A stretch of DNA of 64,000 bases from Periplaneta americana (lineage: Eukaryota > Arthropoda > Insecta > Blattodea > Blattidae): positions 23,058,708 to 23,122,707 of the forward strand of contig NC_091120.1 in the NCBI RefSeq assembly GCF_040183065.1, read 5' to 3'. Of the stretch, positions 56,372 to 64,000 are shown piece by piece. The translations under genes and the position numbers were made by a program. The notes beneath the pieces are model-generated. The model searched no databases and had not been told where the DNA came from. It was given only the letters and a program-made list of their open reading frames with translations. Positions within the stretch are counted from its first letter, which is position 1, and the number at the start of each line of letters is the position of its first letter.

Positions 56372-56522
56372 ATGAAAAATGTTGTTCATATGTTAGGAGA
56401 AAATAAGGGTTCAAGTTCAAATTCCGCCTCAAATATGAAATATGACTTTTGCCAGGATTTGTGTCGAATGATGATAAATTGCAATATTCCATTCAAAAGG
56501 TTGGACAACCCTCACTTTATAG
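56372..56522 (+). pseudogene. Outer transposase-like N-terminal segment split by a hAT element (resumes at 57749)
   Basis: The frame reads NMKYDFCQDLCRMMINCNIP then FKRLDNPHFI, and after the insertion at 56523-57748 continues GFIEISGTF before a stop. This resembles the FCxDLCxAxxxANIPLxKLxNPxFRxFLEKYTG segment of hAT-derived CGGBP1-like proteins. It is a relic: stops follow on both sides. Identification is by remembered pattern. Confidence 0.55.
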
Positions 56523-57748
56523 CAGACGTCTCCAAAAGCCTACTCGCGAGTAAACCCCTGAACGGATCCGAAGCCAGTACGTAATGAGCGTGCTCCGCCT
56601 CACCCATCTCCACCTGTACTGTACTCAATGTTTATGCGCAAACGAAGAGCAGTGGTGGACTGCCATTATCATTGTGTTGGTCGGAGTGTTCCACGTTTCA
56701 CAATGTCTTCTAATCATGGACGTAGTACATACATGGATGAATAGGAAGAGAAACTTTATTGTGTTAGTGGGAAGAATGTGAAATGCTTAATTTGTTCGAA
56801 AATTCTTAAGCGTGTGTTAAAATTCAACACGCGACGGCAATACTCGACTCTTCACGAAGAATATCATACAAATACAGGCATGTTGGACATGTGAAAATAG
56901 TTTATTTTGGGGCTATCTGTGTAACTGTTGGCTATACATAATAATCAGTATATTACAATACGTTTACACTCAGTTCCGCATGACAAACATATGTTTTTCG
57001 TTTAATTTTAGGCGAAATGCGTAGGCATACAAATATTTTGATAAATATAAAAGAAGAAAATACAAATACAAATCACACACGTGTCCTCAGTCTTACACAA
57101 AAAAGCTTCTTGCTAGCTATGTTCTAGCTTGGAATATTGGAGAATCAATGAAGCCCTTTACAGAAGCATCATTTTTAAAATCGTGCATACAGGACGTTAC
57201 TAAAATACTGTATCCAGAAGAAAGTCAAAGTTTAAGAAAATAAAATTGTTTCCAATTACAGTTCAGAGAAGGAATTTCAAGAATGTAAATGTAATTGAAT
57301 CTGAAGTCGAAACCACAATTAACCAGTTTGTAGCTTACTCACTTGCATTGGACGGAAGCACAGATAGAAATGACAAAGCTCACTTAGCCATTTTCATCCG
57401 AGTAGTTAACGAACATTTTACTGTGTCTGAATGTCTTCTAGATGTAATTACAAAATGCAACTGGAGAAGATCTTTTCCAGGCACTGAAAGGCACCATAGA
57501 ACAGAAGAGGTTGAATTTGCAATGGCCACAGACGGGGCTCCAGCTTCATAGTATGTCAAACGTATGATATTTCTTATTCTTTTGATGTTATTATTTGTAA
57601 ACATAACCAGACCGTTGCCGCGATCCCCCACTGGTCGCTCCCATCTGTTGAGGTACGAGTCTCTCCCCCTTCTCTAGCCTTACAGCACACTGTGTTCGGC
57701 GGGCAGCATCGAGAGCAAGAATGACTATACGCTTTTTGGAGACCTCTG
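56523..57748 (+). mobile_element. hAT element inserted in another transposase relic
   Basis: The ends CAGACGTCTCCAAAAGCC and the inverse of CAGAGGTCTCCAAAAAGCG are matched, with CTTTATAG (56515-56522) and CTTTAAAG (57749-57756) as an 8-bp duplication with one mismatch. The 1,226-bp element keeps the N-terminal part of a transposase. Confidence 0.9.
56748..57551 (+). pseudogene. hAT transposase N-terminal half (GTF2IRD2-like) with BED-type zinc finger
   Basis: A BED-type finger is visible as CVSGKNVKCLICSKILKRV (CxxC) followed by STLHEEYHT (HxxxH). Next, KLLASYVLAWNIGESMKPFT and CIQDVTKILYPEESQSL run to a frameshift. The frame 57246-57551 then gives FVAYSLALDGSTDRNDKAHL, where D in LALDGSTD is the first catalytic residue, and VEFAMATDGAPAS, where D in TDGAP is the usual second region. 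The C-terminal half and dimerisation domain are deleted. Related human genes are domesticated copies of this transposase type. Not functional. Confidence 0.82.
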
Positions 57749-57756
57749 CTTTAAAG

Positions 57757-58146
57757 GGTTTATAGAAATATCAGGCACCTTCTGAATCATCGATTCGAAA
57801 ACAGTTCTTACCTGTGTTATACCGGAGTTACAAATCGAATTAGGAATACAGTAGCAAACAATAACATTTGGGTTTCAATAGATTAAACCACGGACGTGAA
57901 GGGTAGATACGTAGAAAATGTAATCGTTGGAATAATGTCACCTAATTGTCTGGGTGAAACATTTTTATTGACGTCGACACACTTGAAAAAGTTGACCATG
58001 CACAAATAAGTTAGATACGTTATTTGAAAATGCCATGTCAGTTTTATGGCCCGATGGAATCAAATATTATACCTCCACGCGCCTCTAGTGTACCTACTGT
58101 GCTTACGTAAGCAACAACCCTCTGACGAGACAAAATACTCACGTTG
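57757..58146. other. Unassigned sequence
   Basis: Starts with the continuation of the outer relic (to about 57840), then nothing recognisable. Confidence 0.45.
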
Positions 58147-58148
58147 TA

Positions 58149-59336
58149 CAGGGACATCATTTTATTTTTACTTCAATTTTTATTGTACCTGAGTACTTCA
58201 TTCCCACCGTGAACTTCCTACTTTTCTCCTCACAGAACCAAGCGTATGCAGTCAAAGTCGCCTTAAGGTCGTAGTAAACACAAACAGTATTGAGTTAGTG
58301 AGTGTAGTACGTTCCAGAAATATGTTCGCGTTTTCCAGTGACGAAAGAGCTTTCAATATTGAATCATATTTTCGCACTGGTACTGTCGCATCCCGATATC
58401 CCTCACCCGCAACTGTTTAAAATAACTTAAATAAAAGTAATTAACTATCACGTGATTTCCCCCCTTTCTACGATCCTGCGGCATAACCTCTTGGACGGAC
58501 AGTAGATAGCATGTCTGAGTAATATTATCTGTGCGGGTCGGGCAGAAGTGAAGATTGAATTTACAATACGTAAGGTCTCTTTTATATAATCGGTGTAGAC
58601 TTATTTAACATGAGTTAAGGCTGATTCATAATAAACCTCGAATGGAAACGACAACGAGAACGAGAACGGAAGCAATGTTAAAATAAATGTATTTAAATAT
58701 GAGCATTCACAATAGGTAATTGTGAATATTCACATTTAAATAATTTATTTTAACAATATTTCCGTTCTCGTTGTCGTTTCCGTTCCCGGTTTATTGTGAA
58801 CCAGCCTTCATAGTACGAAGGACGAAACTGGTAATTGGAATTAGATGCAATAGTCTATAGTGCGATAATATGCACAAAAGAACTGAAGTCTGTATCTAAA
58901 TGAATGGCTACCATTTTCAAAAATGTTTAAATATCCATATTATGATTATTTTTCTATTTAACTTCATTCTCTATATTGTACGCTAATGTGCTGTAAACAG
59001 TATAATATATACTGCATAATAAATACGTTCGCATGGATAACTCAGTTCGTGAGTAAAAACACTTATTGTTAATACTGTACTGTATTTTGATTAAACAAAA
59101 ACCTAATGAAAATTATAAAATTGAAAATTACGATATCTCCTACTTTACGTAAATGGATGAACTACATTTCTTCCCTCCTATACCTAGTAAAGTGATTTGT
59201 TTGTATTTTACGCCAGTATCATCGAACTTCAATCGTGGAAGGGGGTAGCAAACGATGTTTCCGGCTCTGAACCATTAATCCAAAGGTATAGCCAGGTTAA
59301 TATTAAAATGTTAGTAAAAATAAAATGATGTCCCTG
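58149..59336 (+). mobile_element. Non-autonomous TA-flanked transposon, copy 3 of 3
   Basis: The same ends as copies 1 and 2, with TA at 58147-58148 and 59337-59338. It is about 80 bp longer than copy 1, the net of a nested MITE (58619-58806) and deletions near 58400. No coding capacity. Confidence 0.92.
58619..58806. mobile_element. 188-bp palindromic MITE nested in copy 3
   Basis: The arms GGCTGATTCATAATAAACC and inverse of GGCTGGTTCACAATAAACC continue with GGAAACGACAACGAGAACGG-type sequence, so nearly the whole element folds on itself. The flanks TTAA and TTCA suggest a TTAA-type duplication with one change. The empty site is readable in copy 1 at about 12630. Confidence 0.85.
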
Positions 59337-59338
59337 TA

Positions 59339-59871
59339 GTTACCTTCACATCCGAATGACTTTTTTTCCACTGTCTTAACTTACATCAATCTACAGACCA
59401 AGACAGCAGCGATATTGGGTATAAGTGATAGACTACTTTAGCGCCAATTGAAAGAAGTCAAAGCAAGTCATGATGGTCTATTTGTGAATTAAAATGAAGA
59501 ATACAAGTTTGTTATATCCAGTTGTCGAATAGAAGTCGAATGCCTTTCCACAAGGTGAGCGAATCTCTGACGTTATCTGTTTACGAAATGTTGCACTTAA
59601 CGCTCGTAAGGTAATAAAGGAGAGCTAATTTGTCCCAGAGTAATACATATTTCGATTTTACTTGAATAAGGCTTGTGTAATGTCGTTTCAACGACACAGC
59701 TTTAATCTGACTCGAGGAAATTAAACATTATCAAGTTCTCCATTGACGATTACCGAAACCATATCGATATTAGATTACGAACCTAATAATAAAATCTATT
59801 GAACTCCTTAGGAGGAGATGGAGTAACCATTTGTGATTTGTTGTTGATTTTGAACAGGCTAATTGAGTCTA
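59339..59871. other. Unassigned sequence
   Basis: No recognisable gene. Confidence 0.5.
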
Positions 59872-61194
59872 ACTACTACTAGGTTCAAAAAGTTCCCGGA
59901 ATTTTACTACCATTTTTCGTATTAATATATAACAAGGGATATTATACATTTGTTTTGTTGGTAACATTCATGATGTCATTTCCTTAAAGTTTGTTGATAA
60001 TGGCGATTGTTGGTTTTGAGTTGTAGGCAATTGTTTATCATAGTGTTTTGTTTGTTCGTCGCTTTTTGTAATTATGTCCACAGAGCAACGTACAAACATC
60101 AAGTTCTGTGTTTTGTTACACAAAACTCCTGCAGAGACATTAAGATTGTTGGAAGAAGCATATGGCGAAGCAGCAATGAAAAAAACTCAAGTGTATGCCT
60201 GGCATAAACGCTTTTCTGGTGGCCGTGATAGCATCAAAGATGATGTACGCAGCGGCCGACCAACAACTGCAACAAATGAAGCAATCGCTCAGCGTGTGCG
60301 TAATGTTGTGAGGGACGACCGACGTAAAACCATAAAAGAGATAGCAGCAGAGGTCGGAATATCAGTCGGAAGTGTACACAATGTTCTTCACAAGCATCTC
60401 AACATGCATTACGTGTCTCAGAAGTTAGTTCCGAAAATGTTGTCGGCAGAACAGAAAGAAACAAGAATGACTCTTGCTGGGGACATGATCAGTATGGCTG
60501 ATGAAGATGGTGATTTCTTAAACAAAATTATTGCTGGTGATGAAACTTGGTGCTACTTGTACGACCCAGTCCCTAAACGACAGTCATCTGGGTGGAAATC
60601 GAAAACATCTCCTCGGAAGCAAAAATTTCCTAGGGACACTTCCAAAGGCAAAGTTATGTTGGAAGTTTTCTTCGACTCTCAGGGTCTCATCCACCATGAG
60701 TTCATTCCAGAAGGTCGTACTGTAACGAAAGAATTGTACGTAGAAATCCTCCGTCGCCTTCGGGACGCAGTGAGAAGGAAACGTCCAGAAAAGTGGGTAG
60801 AAAACAACTGGTTCCTTATGCATGACAATGCACCTGCTCATCGCGCAATTATTGTAAAGAATTTTCTTGCCATGCACAACATAACTGCTTTGGATCACCC
60901 GCCATACTCTCCTGATCTCTCACCACCTGATTACTTTCTGTTTCCCCGTCTGAAAAGTGATCTGAAAGGACGGAGATTCAATGCTGAAGAGGTTATCGCA
61001 AACGCGACGAGAGCACTAAGACGGGTTTCACAAAATGGCTTCCAGGCCTGCTTCCAGGAACTCTACACGCGTTGGCAAAAGTGTGTTGTTGCGGAAGGCA
61101 ACTATTTTGAAGGGAATGCTGTAGAATAGTGTTTAAGGTACGTTGTTTCTATGATATTAGCAAATTCCGGGAACTTTTTGAACCTAGTAGTAGT
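59872..61194 (+). mobile_element. Complete mariner transposon
   Basis: Perfect 33-bp inverted repeats (59872-59904 and 61162-61194) run ACTACTACTAGGTTC then AAAAAGTTCCCGG and AATTT. TA lies outside on the left (59870-59871) and overlaps the last base on the right. The ACT repeats at the ends may belong to the target, which would shorten the true TIR. The length of 1.32 kb is normal for mariner. It encodes one uninterrupted transposase. Confidence 0.95.
60074..61129 (+). CDS. Mariner transposase, full length
   Basis: A 351-residue enzyme that cuts and pastes its own element at TA sites in the nucleus. Residues 1-50 are the first helix-turn-helix (FCVLLHKTPAETLRLLEEAY, then VYAWHKRFSGG), and 60-110 the second, with the GRP linker at 61-63 (KEIAAEVGISVGSVHNVLHK). 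QKLVPKML (116-123) holds the place of the WVPHEL interface motif. The catalytic triad is D156 (GDETW), D251 (HDNAPAH) and D286 (SPPDYF). There are exactly 34 residues between the last two, the mariner D34D signature, and YSPDL sits at 278-282. There is no stop, frameshift or missing key residue. The upstream in-frame ORF start at 60007 is a different frame. Similar proteins are often auto-named SETMAR-like, but there is no SET domain. The copy could be active if transcribed. Confidence 0.95.
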   Translation: MSTEQRTNIKFCVLLHKTPAETLRLLEEAYGEAAMKKTQVYAWHKRFSGGRDSIKDDVRSGRPTTATNEAIAQRVRNVVRDDRRKTIKEIAAEVGISVGSVHNVLHKHLNMHYVSQKLVPKMLSAEQKETRMTLAGDMISMADEDGDFLNKIIAGDETWCYLYDPVPKRQSSGWKSKTSPRKQKFPRDTSKGKVMLEVFFDSQGLIHHEFIPEGRTVTKELYVEILRRLRDAVRRKRPEKWVENNWFLMHDNAPAHRAIIVKNFLAMHNITALDHPPYSPDLSPPDYFLFPRLKSDLKGRRFNAEEVIANATRALRRVSQNGFQACFQELYTRWQKCVVAEGNYFEGNAVE

Positions 61195-61969
61195 ACGATG
61201 ACGACGGCGACAGTGACGCGATTTTATAAAATGTTAAATAAATAGTTTCAAGAATGTAGATGTAGAAGTCTAAAAGGGGGCAATCTCGATTTTCTCACAT
61301 CCTCTCTCCCTCACACAAACACTTGTACTTTCTCGCTCATTTTCTCTCACACATTCTCTCTCTCAGGCTTGGGCGCTAATAAATCAATTGAGTCATGGAG
61401 ACCACCCCTTAACTCCTCACTCCATCTTCCCTGGCTGAGACATGTTTTGGTGCGATACCAGCAGGCAGGAAGGTCAGTGACAGGTTGTATCAGGCGGACA
61501 TCATAGCTTTCAAGTATAGTTCTAGCCGCATCTGTGGCTACAGTGCTACAGCTCGACCAAGTTAAGTCTGCGAGCCGAAAGGGGAAGTTGGAGACAGTTC
61601 TGTAGTGAAAGGAGGCGGTAACGAGAGGAGACCAGTACAGTCTCATATGACAGCAAAGTTTTCCTACTGTGCTTCAGTTCATAGAGCGGTAACAATTTAA
61701 GACGCTTTGAAATAGACTGTACTTCTACTTCTGCTTGGCAGTGAGGTTTGGCGTTCTGATTGGCACGCGTGGAGAAAGTTGCATGAGGGGGGGAGGCTGG
61801 GAGACAGCGTAACTGTTGCCTTTATCTGAAGACAAGGACAACAAATGCGTGCGCTCCGTAGTGCATTTTAAACGATGTGCACACGTTGAAATCTGAGCGT
61901 CAAGTGACCTATGTGGCAACTGTGTTTTGCCTCTACATTCCTCTACATTCCATCCTGTTATCCCCACTC
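61195..61969. other. Unassigned; contains a minus-strand SINE family 4 fragment
   Basis: Near 61535-61582 the minus strand matches the head of the SINE at 61970 (CAGACTTAACTTGGTCGAGC). The stretch 61300-61370 is CT-rich. Nothing else recognised. Confidence 0.5.
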
Positions 61970-62335
61970 GCAGACTTGACTTGGTCGAGCTGTAACGCGC
62001 TGGATTTCCATCCAGGCTGCCCGAGTTCGATCCCCGGCCAGGTCGTGTTGGAATTTGTGTGGACAAAGCAGACTTGCAGATGATTTTTCTCGAGTTACTC
62101 CCGTTTCCCTCTGTCGTTTCACCAACACACTCCACTTTCCATTCATTTCATCTGTCATCTGCAAATAAAATAAAAATAGACTGATGTGAAATCTGGGGGT
62201 AGTACGGGTTTCTGATGCTGATATAGGAAGGCCTTGGTGCTCCGGACCCCTGGGACGTATCAGACTACTCGTATGCGAACGGGGTCTGGCTATCAAAGGC
62301 TGGGGCAGTATGGTCCACCTGTCAGCGTCGGTTGA
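61970..62335 (+). mobile_element. tRNA-derived SINE-like element, family 4
   Basis: The head GACTTGGTCGAGCTGTAACG is followed by B-box GAGTTCGATCCCC and a body running through GCCTTGGTGCTCCGGACCCC to about 62335. The 3' boundary is uncertain. A second, partial, minus-strand head lies at 61535-61582. Confidence 0.6.
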
Positions 62336-62401
62336 TCAGGAAGGGATGCAAGATTTATTAAATTGTAAAAATTACAAAACTCAGTAGCGCGTCGCCTTGA
62401 T

Positions 62402-62402
62402 C

Positions 62403-62461
<59 letters not shown>
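62402..62461. repeat. (TA)n microsatellite, left of SINE
   Basis: About 29 units, interrupted by the SINE and continuing at 62707. Confidence 0.95.
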
Positions 62462-62464
<3 letters not shown>

Positions 62465-62703
62465 GTTATTTTACGACGCTGTATCAACATCTAAGGTTAT
62501 TTAGCGTCTGAATGAAATGAAGGTGATAATGCCGGTGAAATGAGTCCGGGGTCCACCACCGAAAGTTACCCAGCATTTGCTCCTAGTGGGTTGAGGAAAA
62601 ACCCCGGAAAAAACCTCAACCAGGTAACTTGCCCCGACCGGGATTCGAACCCAGGCCACCCGGTTTCGCGGCCAGACGTGCTGACCGTTACTCCACAGGT
62701 GTG

Positions 62704-62706
<3 letters not shown>
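62462..62706 (-). mobile_element. tRNA-derived SINE, family 1, inserted in (TA)n
   Basis: Full-length on the minus strand: head GTCCACACCTGTGGAGTAAC, B-box GGTTCGAATCCC, body and tail GTAAAATAACCC. Nearly identical to the copy at 54249. TA repeats on both sides are the target. Confidence 0.95.

Positions 62707-62745
<39 letters not shown>
62707..62745. repeat. (TA)n microsatellite, right of SINE
   Basis: About 19 units. Confidence 0.95.
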
Positions 62746-62748
<3 letters not shown>

Positions 62749-62988
62749 CTTGCAGCTAGGCTTATATTAATTGCAATATATAGGCTATTACGATACAAAG
62801 TTGAGAAGTGCTTTTTACAAAAATGTTTGAAAAACGAGCACAGCGAGATTTTGTAATGCATTTCACAAATGTGTATTGTACAACATTTTTTGCACGATTA
62901 TATTTTTAAAATTGCGAATACAACATATTTTGCATTGAAAATTTAGAGCAATATTATTCCAAAGGCTTCTCAAAACTGCACTGTAGCC
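62746..62988. other. Unassigned sequence
   Basis: AT-rich; nothing recognised. Confidence 0.5.
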
Positions 62989-63050
62989 TAATGGTAACTA
63001 AGTAACAATAAGTGCACTGTAATGGTAACTAAGTAACAATAAGTGCACTG
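62989..63050. repeat. 31-bp tandem duplication
   Basis: TAATGGTAACTAAGTAACAA units start at 62989 and 63020 and are identical. Confidence 0.9.
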
Positions 63051-63115
63051 TAATGAGTCTATTTCAGTATAGTTTTATATTATGAAGAAAGTTTTCCCTA
63101 GCAAAAAGTTTCTGT

Positions 63116-63149
63116 GAGAGAGAGAGGGAGAGAGAGAGAGAGAGAGAGA
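63116..63149. repeat. (GA)n microsatellite
   Basis: About 17 GA units with one G insertion. Confidence 0.93.
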
Positions 63150-63374
63150 AGAATCCAAAAAGGATAGCTGCCCTTGAAAAAGGGGTACCGAGCGGTAACA
63201 GCACCTAAATTAATTGTAGATCAACAATATTCTGTTTTACATTTTAATTTTATTTTTATTTTATTTTAATTTAATTTATTTTTGTGGGGCAGCTGTCCTC
63301 GACATGAATAACGTGCAAAAATGTCATAAACATTTGGTTTCCATGGCAATCAATACTGTGATCTATGAATTCCA

Positions 63375-63991
63375 AGTCTAGTAAGTTCAAATAACTTGGA
63401 GCAACAGTAACAGATATAAATGATACTCGGGAGGAAATTAAACACAGAATAAATATGGGAAATGCCTGTTATTATTCGGTTGAGAAGTTTTTATCATCCA
63501 GTCTGCTGTCAAAAAATCTGAAAGTTAGAATTTATAAAACAGTTATATTACCGGTTGTTCTGTATGGTTGTGAAACTTGGACTCTCACTTTGAGAGAGTA
63601 ACATAGGTTAAGGGTGTTTGAGAATCAGGTGCTTAGGAAAATATTTGGGGCTAAGAGGGATGAAGTTACAGGAGAATGGAAAAAGTTACACAATACAGAA
63701 CTGCACGCATTGTATTCTTCACCTGACATAATTAGGAACATTAAATCCAGACGTTTGAGATGGACAGGGCATGTAGCACGTATGGGCGAATCCAGAAATG
63801 CATATAGAGTGTTAGTTGGGAGGCCGGAAGGAAAAAGACCTTTAGGGAGGCCGAGACATAAATGGGAGGATAATATTAAAATGGATTTGAGGGAGGTGGG
63901 ATATGATGGTAGAGACTGGATTAATCTTGCTCAGGATAGGGACCAATGGCGGGCTTATGTGAGGGCGGCAATGAACCTCCGGGTTCCTTAA
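63375..63991 (+). mobile_element. RTE-like retrotransposon 3' part, best preserved copy
   Basis: Coding begins near LGATVTDINDTREEIKHRIN (after a 1-base frameshift) and runs through LSSSLLSKNLKVRIYKTVIL and PVVLYGCETWTLTLRE, where a TAA interrupts. It then continues in the frame 63614-63991: NQVLRKIFGAKRDEVTGEW, WTGHVARMGESRNAYRVLVG, RPEGKRPLGRPRHKWEDNIK and DWINLAQDRDQWRAY, ending NLRVP. This is the RT C-terminal region typical of endonuclease-RT elements; the active site lies upstream and is absent. The 3' tail is cut by the end of the window. Only two disruptions, so it is fairly young. Confidence 0.92.
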
Positions 63992-64000
63992 ATGCCAATA

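Overview
Organism. This is insect nuclear DNA, most likely from a cockroach or termite (Blattodea), with Periplaneta americana the best guess. The reasons are low GC, very low coding density, many insect-type DNA transposons, and 3' ends of an RTE-like retrotransposon and SINEs that I remember as very common in that genome. The species call is inference from memory, not a database match. There is no bacterial operon, rRNA gene or CRISPR array. I could find no confident host gene; one possible first exon (33475-33526) is noted as weak. Almost everything recognisable is a mobile element, usually truncated and often nested in another. || Layout. 1-10.6 kb: retrotransposon 3' ends, a TA-flanked transposon whose ORF carries an in-frame 54-bp minisatellite (988-2218), a short hAT element (6804-7698) and a larger hAT relic holding a SINE (8995-10617). 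10.9-13.5 kb: two Penelope-like elements head to head, each split by a different DNA transposon. 14.3-21.9 kb: an RTE-like copy with a 12-bp target duplication, three decayed Tc1/mariner-type elements, and a foldback element bearing two inverted tRNA-like cloverleaves (17037-17670). 22.5-26.0 kb: a 63-bp satellite array. 26.5-28.0 kb: two SINEs and the second copy of a 1.1-kb TA-flanked family. 28.8-31.1 kb: a 592-bp triplication spanning the 5' end of a hAT element, followed by its decayed transposase. 32-38 kb: nested hAT, CR1/jockey-like, RTE-like and SINE copies. 38.2-39.0 kb: the C-terminal part of a retrotransposon with a restriction-like endonuclease. 40.7-44.3 kb: RTE-like fragments, a 148-bp triplication and (ATATG)n. 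44.4-48.7 kb: a TIR element with a nested MITE, then a pogo-like transposon split by a retrotransposon. 49-59.3 kb: hAT relics, a TTAA-flanked element, SINEs, hAT-in-hAT nesting and the third TA-family copy. 59.9-61.2 kb: a complete-looking mariner with a full-length transposase, the best-preserved gene here. 62-64 kb: SINEs, microsatellites and an RTE-like 3' end. || How they relate. The elements do not form a pathway. Together they record successive insertions: retroelements and SINEs depend on RT and endonuclease made by full copies elsewhere, the short TIR elements depend on transposases in trans, and only the mariner at 59872-61194 looks able to encode its own enzyme.
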